Below, in pieces: positions 10,793-20,510 of a stretch of DNA of 29,464 bases. The notes under the pieces are model-generated. The model had not been told where the DNA came from. It did no database searches and worked only from the letters and a program-made list of their open reading frames with translations. A program made the position numbers and the translations under genes. The DNA is taken from the NCBI GenBank assembly GCA_000969725.1, contig JXSR01S011286.1; one strand, given 5' to 3'. Source of the stretch: Ophiothrix spiculata (taxonomy: Eukaryota > Echinodermata > Ophiuroidea > Amphilepidida > Ophiotrichidae). How positions within the stretch are numbered: the first letter of the stretch is position 1; each line of letters begins with the position of its first letter.

Positions 10793-10879
10793 GCCTTGAT
10801 AGCTCAGCGGTAGAGCGCTCGCTTCGTAATGCATGACTAACCCCTGCCATAATCAATGGTTCGAGTCCCTGCAAAGGCA
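10793..10879 (+). pseudogene. tRNA-like sequence (tRNA pseudogene or SINE head)
   Basis: An A box (TAGCTCAGCGGTAG) and a perfect B box (GGTTCGAGTCC) stand in the right order. The first five bases of GCCTTGA pair with AAGGC before the discriminator A. A CGT triplet stands where the anticodon would be. However, the anticodon stem does not pair, the T stem has two mismatches, and there are about 15 extra bases between anticodon and B box. I therefore read it as a decayed tRNA-derived sequence, either a pseudogene or the promoter head of a SINE, rather than a working tRNA gene. Confidence 0.6.
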
Positions 10880-10961
10880 GTGGAAACTATTAATCTTTTC
10901 ATGATTGAAACATTTTTAGGATTCACATTTTCCTGAGCATATGGATTCCTCGTACCCTTAA

Positions 10962-11587
10962 GTTAATTACTGACTTTTCATTTCTTATATCAGTAGAATT
11001 CTATGCCTATTAATACTTCTGACTATAATATAACAAAAACTATTTCAACATGGTATAACGTGATTATTAACAAAAATTAATTGCTAATTAAATGCACTGA
11101 CATAAAATGCTGAAATCCCAGGGGCTGAAATGATCATTGACTCAACCCATTTGGCCCCTATGGTAATTGATGTGTGACTTGAATCTACTACATCACATAT
11201 GATAAGATTAATGAGGAAATACCTGGCATCAAACTTGAACAAAGTAGCAAGAATTTATCTGCTATTGTCCCAACTAGGAAGTTATGTCCAAAGCATTATA
11301 TTCTACTATTTAATGACAAACAGCTGAAAACAATTAATTTCCAATGATGGTATTCAACATTTATTATGTGCCTTTCAAATTAGTTCAAATGCCTAAGGCT
11401 TAAATTGTCAGTCACCATCAGGTGGCCTCACCTGGCATGCATGCTTATGTGCTAAACCTATCTGTGCTTATGTTAACAGTTTTCCCATAAAAGCTTTTCA
11501 ATAATGATAGTATTAACAGTACAACAATACCAACAACCTACTTTGGTAGACTACACTGATACAATTTTATTAATGCCAACCACAGTC
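10962..11587. other. AT-rich stretch, no recognised gene
   Basis: A minus-strand open stretch at about 11224-11274 has a fair acceptor and the donor CCAG/GTATTT, but its phase does not fit the other candidate exons. Nothing else seen. Confidence 0.35.
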
Positions 11588-11863
11588 TTAACTCTTTAAC
11601 TCCGGCAATTCGCTCACAGCAGCTTGCAAAAGCGTGCACGATTTTACCGGAATTTCAACTTTGACGCATTCTTTTCAAATAGCTCTAAAATAGAAACTAC
11701 AAGCCCAAATAGGTCGAAAATTTGCCAGCATGCATTTGAAACAAAGCTATCTAGTGCCATCATTTTTATTAGCAAAGAGAACAACATCTGTGAGCCGCTC
11801 AGAGTGGCTTTCCGGTGAAATAGGATGGATGGTGACAATTTTATTCCGGAGTGAAAGAGTTAA
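11588..11863. mobile_element. TTAA-bounded MITE (276 bp)
   Basis: The left end reads TTAACTCTTTAACTCCGG and the right end in reverse complement reads TTAACTCTTTCACTCCGG, 18 bp with one mismatch, with TTAA at both borders. Several small overlapping frames on both strands at 11624-11947 are by-products of the element and not genes. piggyBac-like or Kolobok-like by its TTAA borders only. Confidence 0.8.
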
Positions 11864-13272
11864 TATAACCATTGAAGACTTTGAATAAAATACAATATTC
11901 AGTAAAATACAACATACACCTGAAATCATTTGACTTAAAAAAAACACTAAATGCCAAATGGTGTAGCAGGGGGGGGGGGGAAGTTGCTTACTTTGAGCAG
12001 TTTCTCAAGATTTTTAAAATTATACGCAGAAAATCTTGTCAAAAATGTTTCAAAACAAAATTACATGCCAACATCACATGATTTAAGTATTGCAGTTATA
12101 TATGATGTATGCTAGAAGGTACCAATCATTGACTAATAACCTTTACACAATTTTATGCTTGCAAATTTTCTTTTGTCATCTAAAATTTATACAATATATT
12201 TTTCAAGCAAAAAGAGATTAAACAGTAGAGTCAAATCATACTATTCCTTTTTCATAGAACCTGTATAATTTGCCACTATTCACAACTTGCTTTATGCAGG
12301 ATACAAAAGACTGATATGTTTTGTTTTGAACCTCCTAGCCTCAGAGCGTAATATCCCAAACATCTCATTAAGGCATGATGAGGTATTGCAGTCATTCATG
12401 ATGATATCTGCTTCCAGACATAGTATATTGTTGACTGATATATAATATTAAATGTTTTTATCTCCTTCAAAATTTCCATCAACTGAGCTTTGCCATCTTA
12501 ATTTCATACCCAACAAACATTTTCAAGAGTCAAACTGTGAGTGAATTTATAGGATACAAATATCAGACAAAAAAAAGAAACAAGAGACAGAAAGAAAAAA
12601 CAAGATATCATCAATTGAATAGAGGCAAACTCAAAAAGCTGAAAGGAAAGAGAGACGTATGTTGCAGGCGTATTGTTTCCCTATATCTCTTTACTTCACC
12701 TTTCAAAATACCCCAAATACAAAAACACTTTAAAAAATCAGTGTAGCTTAAAAATACCCACATTTTTGCTTTAAAATAAGAAAAATACAAGTGCATGTTA
12801 CAATCAATATACATTAGAGAGAAAACCTCAAAATTGCATCGACACAATTCTTAAACAGACACTAATTTAAGTATATTTTCAATTTTGGAATTGGGAGTCG
12901 CTGAAGTCTAATTAATTATTAATGACCCTGAAACCTGGGTCTGGAATACATAGCTGCCAAGGCGGTGGGTCGGCTAATTTTCTGATTATTTTGATAATTT
13001 TCTTAACACTCTTTTGCAGTTATGATTTAGATATTCCAATAGAAATACACTAACATGTTATAAATAAAATAAATAGCAAATTAGTGTATAATGTGATATT
13101 TTTGATTGTTTTTGGTGATATCATCCTGACTTCAGCAATTCGCTGAGCAGGGCGCTCTTCGTCTATCTATCTCGTTAACTTGAGGCAAAATATGAATTGA
13201 AAACTATCTATGTGATGCGCAGGTAACCCAAAGCATATCATTCAAGAGAAAGAAAATCGGGACCTGCCAGTG
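11864..13272. other. AT-rich stretch with homopolymer and purine runs
   Basis: A G12 run lies at 11969-11980 and a purine-rich tract at about 12566-12608. A very pyrimidine-rich minus-strand acceptor-like site at about 12636 is followed by a hydrophobic frame that I cannot support as an exon. No element ends recognised. Confidence 0.35.
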
Positions 13273-13390
13273 TTTAACTCTTGGTCTCTCTCATTTCCTG
13301 GAAAGGCCTCTCCCACTGAGTAACAAAATTACATTGTAGATATACTGAGGATGGAAGAAATACATCATTCCACTTAGCAAATTGATACAT

Positions 13391-13413
13391 TGTACAATGT
13401 GTCCCAAAAAAGT
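13391..13413. repeat. Isolated mariner-type terminus
   Basis: TA followed by CAATGTGTCCCAAAAAAGTA is the reverse complement of the motif heading each unit of the 13868-15170 array (TTTTTTGGGACACATTG, then TA). It may be the other end of the element from which that array grew. Confidence 0.5.
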
Positions 13414-13867
13414 ACATTTCTTTTGTATTTGAACAAGTTGGTTTTGATAATGATATGGAATTGCACTTCAACTGTTTCTAAAACCAAAAAGTCCAATCAC
13501 TTGATATTTAAAAACTTGGTAAATTAAAAATTTTACAATTCAAGTTATTTTTTTTACCTTTAAAGTCCTTATTCAGATTGTGTTGCACATGACATTTTAT
13601 CTTTTTTATTTCACATTAAATCCAATGTAAATAAATTTTTGCATTTTGACACAAGGACATTATGTTATACTGTAAAATGAATTTTAAATCTCAAGTCCAG
13701 TGGGGTAACACAACCTATCCTGCTAGTTTTCATTCAAAAAATTAAAAAGAAAAGCGTACAAGAAGTGATTTCCTACTACCTCTCAACCATTTACACAGGT
13801 TCATGGTAGCCATTTCAAATACCAAGAATCTAATTGTCCCTGAGAGTATGATGATTGTGGCCACCAC

Positions 13868-15170
13868 TTTTGGGGACACATTGTATTACATCCTGTATCA
13901 CATGAACACATTGTTTAGCACAACATTGATACCTAATTATATTTTGTCTCAGGCACTCCAACTTCTTAAGCCCACAAAGAATACCATTCTCACTGTTACT
14001 GACAATTTAGTTATGATCAAGACTCTTTTTGGACACACTGCATGGGTGTCGAAACCGTGTGGGCCATGTGGGCTTTGGCCGCACCACTTTTCAGCCAGAA
14101 AAAAATTAAAAATTTAATTAATTTAAATTAATTTCATGTGTTTTATTATGGTCTTAGTATCATTAACCATAAAATAGTACTGTATATATTCATTTTTATT
14201 AACTACTTTCTTCTGCGGCTTAGTTGTTTACTTATTTTTGATAACTAATGGGTTGCAGGCCGCACCACTTTTATTTTCCTTCTGATGCCCCTGACACACT
14301 GTATTACATCCGGAAGATACTTCTCAGCATAATATTGATATGTGGTGAATTCTTGTCTGAGGCACTGGATCTCAACTGATACAAAATATCCACAAGCCAA
14401 CAAGCTGTACTCACAGCTAATGATGATTTATGCAAGGATCACAACAGTCCAATCTTTTTTTGGGACACATTGTATTACTGGAATCTCATGAAAACATCAT
14501 TCAGTATAACATTGATATCTGATGATATTTTGTCTGAGGCACTGCATCACTGACTGATACACTATCTTCCCAAGCTCAAAGAACATTGTACTCAATGCTA
14601 CTGATGACCTATGTAAGGATCACAAGAGTTCAGAACTTTTTGGGTCACACTGTATTACACCCTGGAATCACATGAAGACATTCAGTATAACATTGATATC
14701 TGATGATACTTTGTCTGAGGCACTCCTATCTTCTTGACTGATACACTATCTTCCCAAGCCCACAGAACATCATACTCAATTCTACTGATGACTTATGTAA
14801 GGATCACAAGAGTCCAAACTTTTTTGGGACACATTGTATTACTGGAATCTCATGAAAACATTATTCATTATAACATTGATATCTGATGATATTTTGTCTG
14901 AGGCACTGCATCTTCTTGACTGATACACTATCTTCCCAAGCCCAAAGAATATTGTAATCAATGCTACTGATGACTTATGTAATGATCTTTTTGGGTCACA
15001 CTGTATTACATCCTAGAATCACATGAAGACATTCGGTATTACATTGATATTTGATGATATTTGGTCTGAGGCACTGCATCTTCTTGACTGATACACTATC
15101 TACACAACTTCAAGCCTTGAGACTATTGTCATCACTTCTACTGATTATCTAAGATAAGATCACAATTTTC
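13868..15170 (+). repeat. Tandem array of six units, about 160-184 bp each
   Basis: Units start at a TTTTGGGACACATTGTATTA-like motif near 13873, 14031, 14462, 14642, 14826 and 14993. Shared landmarks follow in order: ATCACATGAA, AACATTGATATCTGATGATA, TTTTGTCTGAGGCACT, GACTGATACACTATCTTCCC, CTACTGATGACTTATGTAAG and GATCACAAGAGTCCAA. The second unit is interrupted by a hAT element; without it the spacing returns to about 170 bp. The 104-codon frame at 13803-14117 runs across unit one into the insertion and is not conserved in the other units, so it is not a gene. Confidence 0.85.
14041..14293. mobile_element. hAT-type non-autonomous element with perfect 8-bp target duplication
   Basis: The element is flanked by ACACACTG on both sides (14033-14040 and 14294-14301), an exact 8-bp target duplication that splits a tandem-array unit. 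The right end in reverse complement starts CAGGGGCATCAGAAGG; the left end CATGGGTGTCGAAACC is a diverged copy. Ends of the CAGGGGC type plus an 8-bp duplication are the hallmark of hAT transposons. Just inside are a TGGGCTTTGGCCGCACCACT block on the left and a GCCGCACCACTTTT block near the right end. A shorter relative lies at 21480-21586. No transposase is present. Confidence 0.85.
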
Positions 15171-15240
15171 ATAGCTAAACCATTTAGATTGTCTAGGGCA
15201 TTTATCACTCTTGATCTAGTTTTCTTTTGGTATCACTCTT

Positions 15241-15644
15241 GATCTAGTTTTCATTTGTTCTGGTATATTTGGTACAGTGTTTGTAAGAACAATTACTAAC
15301 AGTCATTACATAGCTCATACTGCACCATTATTTGCTCAACTCAATCTGCTAACTGTAAAAGATCTACATACGTTGAATCTTGGAACATTTATGTATAGAT
15401 TTTCTATAAATGACTTACCAGTTGCTTTTCAAAACTTTTTTTCGAAACGATCTGAAGTTCACGGCTATCAAACACGGTATGCAAATAATTTAAATGCTAC
15501 AAGCAATAAAAAATTTTTGATCGTAGCACTTGTTCATCTGGCCCAATCCTTTGGAATTCAATTCCCAATTCGCAAAAGGAATCAAAATCCATGAAACATT
15601 TCCGTAAACAACTGAAACAAACCCTTATCAAAAAATACGAATGA
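15241..15644 (+). pseudogene. C-terminal fragment of a LINE ORF2 protein, frameshifted
   Basis: The frame from about 15241 encodes ITNSHYIAHTAPLFAQL, then DLHTLNLGTFMYRF and GYQTRYANNL. This order is typical of the region after the reverse transcriptase domain in CR1/L2-group non-LTR retrotransposons. At about 15538 the frame is lost by a one-base shift: the continuing family motif GPILWNSIP and a basic FRKQLKQTLIKKYE tail ending in TGA at 15644 are in another frame. The endonuclease and catalytic reverse transcriptase parts are missing, so this is a dead 5'-truncated copy. The ATG-like start often given at 15277 is really a GTG inside the protein. Confidence 0.8.
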
Positions 15645-15875
15645 AATGAAATTCAAATTTATCTTAGACCCGACATCCTTTGTCCCTGTTGTCTTTGTCT
15701 TGTCTTGTGTTGAGCAAATATGTGTTCTTTGAGTTTATTTTTTTGTTTGATTATACTGGCCTTCTGGTCTATTCCTCCATAAGGGTTATTTTATGTGTGT
15801 GTTTAAATGCTATTTTTTTTTTATTGTATTGTTTTTTTATGGAAAATAAATATGAAAAAATAAATATGAATAAGT
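15255..15875 (+). mobile_element. 5'-truncated CR1/L2-type LINE
   Basis: The ORF2 remnant is followed by about 230 bp of T-rich 3' untranslated sequence. It ends in a short tandem motif, AAATAAATATGAAAA then AATAAATATGAA. Many CR1-like LINEs end in short microsatellite-like repeats rather than poly(A), which fits. The 5' truncation point lies near 15230-15260, directly against the tandem array. Clade assignment is by motif memory, not alignment. Confidence 0.75.
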
Positions 15876-16239
15876 TTGGTTAGTTTTAAATGCTTGTTGG
15901 TGTGAATGGGTTTATAATTATTTGACTCAGCTATACAACTTATTCAGGTTTTACTTAATATCCCTTGATAAATCAAGAATTCAGCCACTGGTCCAAACTA
16001 AACGATAATTACAAGAGTCATTAACTAAACTGTCTCACTATAATTTGTTCATGAACCAAAATCCATTTGATTAAGAAAAAAATAGATTAAATGGATAACC
16101 AGAAATAAGAAGCTAATATTTATATTTGTCACGTTTAATATATTGTTATAAATGTTAGAATTAGAAGCCGATGTAATAAAACTTTTTAAGAAATTAATTT
16201 AAGAGACTATACTATAAAAATTGCAAAATCACATTTTCC

Positions 16240-17690
16240 AATGCACAATACCTTTCAGACCCACATCATTCCCCTCCCTAAAAAATTCCAGACCAACCTA
16301 AATTCCATCGCAAAATTCACTTCATATTCATAACACTTTAAAGCTTAGTGAGGCACTTTCTTGAATATTGATGGTGATATCTTAAACCTAGAGCCACAGC
16401 ATCAACAATCACTGATATGTCAAACTTGACACCTCCTTCAACCTCCTTCTCAAAACTTGCTTCCAGAAGACTGGCATTGCTAATGTGATTTACAATGTCT
16501 AATCAGTGCACACAGATATGGTAATGTAGCTAGTCAATAGACATTCTATTCCTAAAAGTACTATGCCAATATATTTATGAGAAGGCTTAGAGTAGAGCTA
16601 TAAATGATGACTTCAATATAAAAGACAAGACTCTTGATGTGACAAAGTCATAACTTCCAAAGCATAATACTTTTATGCCTATATAAATCACTCTAAAATT
16701 TTCTAAACCAACCTATATTCGATCTCAAAACACCCCTCATATTCATAACACACAACAAAACACAGTGAGGTACTACCTTTAATATTGATGCTGGTATCTT
16801 ACAACCTAGAGGCACGGTGACAACAATCACTGATATGTGAAAATTTACACTTTCTTCTCAAAACGCACTTCTAGAAGACTAGCATCAGTTATGTGATTTA
16901 CAATGTCTAATCAGTGCACATAGACAGAGAAAAGTAGCTAGTCGATAGACAATTTTATTGCCAATTTATTCATGAGAAGGCTTAGAGTTGAGCTATAAAT
17001 GATGATTTCAATATTACTTTTTTGATCATATTTTTTCATTTTCGTGGTGCAACCATAAAGTTGATTAAATGCACTCGTTGACTTCCTTGAAAGGATTTAT
17101 ACAGTGGAACCTCGTTATCACAAAATCACTGGGGCCGAGGATTTTATTTTGTGTTATCAGGATTTGTTTTATCCAACTGAATTCACATGTAGAAGATCAA
17201 TACTAGGGACCAAACTAACATTTGTGTTATCAGGGTTTTTGTGCTAACAGATTTTGTGTTAACGAGGTTCTACTGTACAAGAAAAGACACTCTATGTGAC
17301 AAAGTCATACTTCCAGCAGCGTAATACTTTTATGCATACATCAATAAACCGAGAACTTTCTAAACCAACTATATTCCATCTCAAAACACCCCTCATACTC
17401 ATAACACAACAAAACGTTATAGCAAGGTACTACCTTAAATATTGATGCTGATATTTTGCAACCTTGAGGCATAGCTCAACAATCACTGATATGTGAAACT
17501 TGACAGTTCCTTTTCATAAGTTGCTTCTAGATGATTGTCAACACTAATGTGATTTACAATGTCTAATCAGTGTACACAGACATGGTAAAGTAGCTAGTCA
17601 ATCAACATTATCCATCTCAAAGTGCTATGCCAATATGGCAAGACCTTAAGTGAAGCTGGTAGCTATAAGGCATGTCATCCATAATATCAA
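16240..17690 (+). repeat. Three tandem copies of a roughly 400-bp unit
   Basis: Copies begin near 16244, 16662 and 17319, each with an AATAC(C/T)TTT motif. Ordered landmarks recur: AAACCAACCTATATTC-like, TCATATTCATAACA, TATTGATG, CAACAATCACTGATATGT, GTGATTTACAATGTCTAATC and AGTGCACA, GTAGCTAGTC, GAGAAGGCTTAGAG. Spacing is 418 and, without the roughly 265-bp insertion at about 17013-17277, about 392. Divergence is moderate, so the amplification is old. No reading frame is shared between copies. Confidence 0.85.
17102..17275. mobile_element. pogo/Tigger-like MITE (174 bp)
   Basis: The ends are inverted copies: CAGTGGAACCTCGTTATCAC on the left and, in reverse complement, CAGTAGAACCTCGTTAACAC on the right, both running on into AAAATC. 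TA flanks both ends (17100-17101 and 17276-17277). Ends of the form CAGTRGAACCTCGTTA are typical of pogo/Tigger elements. The interior contains repeats of TTGTGTTATCAGG. It lies inside the second copy of the 400-bp repeat and so inserted after that unit existed. Confidence 0.85.
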
Positions 17691-18170
17691 GTTTTTAAAC
17701 TTTTTGTGGAGTAATCATGAATCCAATACAATCAATTCATTTGATCTGGAATATTCAGTATCAAAATAAGATTCTTACACTGATATTGCCTAGTTAAATA
17801 TTTGAAATTTTAATCACAATGTACCAAATAAATGTTACTTTTTCCATTTTAAAAGCATGCTCAATTCTTATGACTTTCCAAATGCAGCTCTTGGCTTATC
17901 TATATTTTATTTTGAATTCATGTGTTTCCAGACAATATTTCATATAAACAGAGTTTATATTTCAAAAATTTCCACATTTACAATATTTATATTATTAAAA
18001 AAATAGCTTTCAGCATGAATGTTTTCTTCTTAAATGCTTTTTAAAACACAATCGATGATCTTTTCAGTCTAATTAAACAGGTTTCCATTTCAAGCTAACA
18101 GCAACGCTCTACCAATACATGATTAGATTCTGAATGTTATTAAGAATACTTATCTAGTCTAACCTTATTT
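17691..18170. other. AT-rich stretch, nothing recognised
   Basis: No exon, element end or repeat partner seen. Confidence 0.4.
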
Positions 18171-18377
18171 CAGTCAGATACATTTCAAACTCTGATAAGT
18201 TAGATCATACTTGTGCAAACAATAGTGAAAACAGTGAAAGAATGCTATGAAGACTTTCTAGGGACATATCAAAAAGTCATACATTTTTAAAACAAATATT
18301 AATGTAGCTTATGAATTAGATATATGTTGATTTTATCAGATCTGTGGATTAAAACCATAGTCCTGCAGTGACTACAA

Positions 18378-18912
18378 CCCGGGGGAGGGGAGTAACTGAT
18401 ATTGGTGTCCGGGTAACCATCAGAGTTCCGCAGGTTCCAAACGTGGCTCTATATGAGACCAAAAATTGACAAAAATAGGTGAAATGATACCCTATCTGAG
18501 ACCATAAATGTACCTTATCTGTTCAAATGGACACCCCATCTGGGACCATACTTGTTCAAATCAATACCCTGTTTGAGACCAAACGTAAATGTGACCAAAT
18601 AATTATTACAAGAAATCATATGTAAAATGTAACTGTACACCATTTGAACACTTTTAAGAAGTGTCTAGGTATTCAAAATACTTTTATTGGTAAGTTAAGG
18701 CACCATTGCCATTAATTCAACCATTTTTTCTTAGTTTGATACCCTATCAGAGACTCAAAAGCCCAATTTGATACCCTATGCAAGACTTGCAGAGTACCAG
18801 GTCGATTTTTAATACCCTATAGTGCAAATCTCGAGACATGTCCAGGTCTCACCTTTTTGGTAACGCGGGTGGTTACCCGGTCACTGAATACCCAGTTAAC
18901 CCCCGACCCCAG
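18378..18912. mobile_element. DNA element with 8-bp target duplication and GC-rich ends
   Basis: GACTACAA lies at both borders (18370-18377 and 18913-18920). The left end CCCGGGGGAGGGGAGTAACT and the right end in reverse complement CTGGGGTCGGGGGTTAACTG are imperfect inverted repeats; CCGGGTAACC recurs inside each. The interior carries at least six irregularly spaced variants of ATACCCTATCTGAGACC. An 8-bp duplication allows hAT or P superfamilies among others; I cannot choose. A truncated copy occupies 19253-19697. Confidence 0.65.
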
Positions 18913-19252
18913 GACTACAATTATCATATTTTTCAGTCAGATAAATTTATTTAAATAAAATTTTCAGATAAAATAACTCTGATAAGTTAGATCATACTTG
19001 TGCAAATAATAGTGAAAACAATGAAAAGGTAGCTGTGAAGACTTTCTACAGACATATCAAAAAGTCATATATTTCTAAAACAAATATTAATGTAGAATAT
19101 GAATCAAATATATGTTGATTTTATCACATCAAATGTTTGTATGGGCCCAGTGTCCTTAATGGAATACTTGATGGTGTGCAAGAATGCTGGTTTCATTATA
19201 ACATTTCAGTGAAAACAAAGGACTGAGATTTTTTAAATGTTCCCTCTTTCCT

Positions 19253-19697
19253 TTTCCAAAAATTGACAAAAATGAGTGAAATGATACCCTATCTGAAACC
19301 ATAAATCTACCATCTCTTTTCGATTGAAGACCCTATCTGGGACAATAGTTGTTCATATTAATACCCTATCTGAGACCATACGCAAATGTGACGAAATTAT
19401 TATTACAAGAAATCATAGGTAAAATGTAACTGTACACAATTTGAAAACACTTTTATTGGTAATATAAGGTGCCATTACCATTGCCATTAATTCAACCATT
19501 CTTTCGTAGTTTGATACCCTATCAGAGACTCAAAAGCCAAATTTGATACCCTATGTGAGACTTGCAGAGTGCCAGGTAGATTTTGATACCCTACATTGCA
19601 AGTCTCGAGACCTGTCCAGGTCTCACCTTTTTGGTAACGTAGGTGGTAACCCGGTAAAAAAATACCCAGTTACCCCCCCCCCCCCCATTGGGGACTA
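19253..19697. mobile_element. Truncated second copy of the ATACCCTATC element
   Basis: It aligns with 18470-18912 for almost its whole length, including AGTCTCGAGACCTGTCCAGG and TCTCACCTTTTTGGTAACG, but lacks the GC-rich left terminus. The right end has expanded into a C14 homopolymer at 19673-19686. The 64-codon frame at 19543-19737 is incidental. Confidence 0.75.
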
Positions 19698-20070
19698 CAA
19701 TTATCATATTTTACTTTGGATTTGCACCAGGCAGTAAAAAACAAATTAATTTCAGGTCCATAGTTTTCACCAAGGATCATCAAGTCAATTGTGTACTATG
19801 AACAGTTAGGTTGAGATGGTGTGGTTGTTTTGCTGCTATTTCAGCAGTTCAGGATCATGTTAATGTCATGTTGTTTCAAAATCAATGATGCTAACAAGTT
19901 AAATCTTATACACTGACAAAGAACAAACATCAAGTATTATATGTAGCTCTCAGAATAATTCTCCCCATATATCCGCAATATCCATGATCAATAACTCTGA
20001 TACTGTATGCACATGTCATTACAACATGCATCGTATGGTAAGCCAATACGGATACTATACCATTAACCAA

Positions 20071-20426
20071 TTAAAGCAATACTATAAGATTTTGACCAAA
20101 AATAGTTTATACTAAAAACAAAATAAAATGAAGGAATGCGACTATCTAAAAGCATTTTCAAGCGTATTTTCTCAAAAACAATGTTTTGCCACCGAAAAAT
20201 GGATAAAAAGCACATGCATGTTTTCCTATACTAATACATGTGGAATTAAATTCGGGATCCCGAATTTAATTCAACAAATGGCCATAACAGAAAAAGTAAG
20301 CAATTTTAAGCCAAATCATTTGGAGGGAATTAATATCTACCAAAAACAAACCAAATAAGCTAAAAACTCAAAAGTCATGGGTGATAGGGGGTGCTTCATT
20401 TTTAACACCTTATAGTATTGCTTTAA
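20071..20426. mobile_element. TTAA-bounded MITE (356 bp) with central palindrome
   Basis: The ends are perfect 18-bp inverted repeats, TTAAAGCAATACTATAAG. A perfect 30-bp palindrome lies close to the middle. A 76-codon frame at 20128-20358 fills much of the interior, but it includes the palindrome and shows no family features, so I do not call it a gene. Confidence 0.85.
20243..20272. repeat. Perfect 30-bp palindrome
   Basis: GAATTAAATTCGGGA is followed immediately by its exact reverse complement, with no spacer. The centre is GGATCC. It lies nine bases from the midpoint of the enclosing TTAA element. Confidence 0.95.
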
Positions 20427-20510
20427 TAGGAAAGTTTGCATAGAGTGGAGCCTCCAGTCTCTCACTGTATTCTTAATTAAATTATACCAAATTAAAAGTA
20501 ACAAACTTGC

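Larger units (their letters stand above)
10174..10961. mobile_element. Possible TTAA-bounded element containing a tRNA-like sequence
   Basis: The left end reads TTAAGGCTACGG and the right end in reverse complement reads TTAAGGGTACGA, matching at ten of the first eleven bases. Base composition inside 10180-10450 is richer in CpG than the flanks, as expected for an insertion. It contains a 20-bp tandem duplication (AATTGAGCATTCCAATTA core, 10667-10706), one copy of a dispersed repeat, and a tRNA-like sequence near the right end. The terminal match is short, so the boundaries are provisional. Confidence 0.4.
18171..19715 (+). repeat. Tandem segmental duplication, about 765 bp per copy
   Basis: Copy one starts at CAGTCAGATA (18171) and copy two at 18934. 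Both share ACTCTGATAAGTTAGATCAT, CATATCAAAAAGTCATA and ATATATGTTGATTTTATCA. Both then share the second half of the embedded element, from AAAAATTGACAAAAAT to GGACTACAATTATCATATTT. In copy two the left end of the element is replaced by about 120 bp of other sequence (19134-19252). The shared copy is therefore a duplication of host sequence plus element, not two independent insertions. Confidence 0.85.

Noticed and set aside
10793..10879. Functional tRNA-Thr(CGU) gene
   Set aside because: Anticodon stem does not pair and the region between anticodon and T arm has extra bases.
11224..11274. Minus-strand 51-nt open interval with donor CCAG/GTATTT
   Set aside because: Phase (starts after two bases, ends with one) does not join to either neighbouring candidate exon.
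11624..11947. Overlapping small frames on both strands
   Set aside because: They lie largely within the 276-bp TTAA element and show no protein-family features.
12611..12847. Minus-strand frame beside a very pyrimidine-rich acceptor-like site near 12636
   Set aside because: The whole area is pyrimidine-rich on that strand, so the acceptor may be incidental; no donor and no phase match to the other candidate exons.
13274..13471. Minus-strand frame, about 72 open codons after a fair acceptor
   Set aside because: It runs through an isolated mariner-type terminus and has no good donor; probably chance.
13803..14117. 104-codon frame after an acceptor-like CCATTTACACAG
   Set aside because: It crosses a tandem-repeat unit into a hAT insertion; the frame is not kept in the other units.
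13868..15170. CRISPR-like array
   Set aside because: Units are 160-184 bp and diverged along their whole length with no repeat-spacer alternation; a eukaryotic tandem repeat explains it.
18171..19715. Two independent insertions of the same element
   Set aside because: Host flanking sequence is duplicated with the element, so segmental duplication is the simpler explanation.
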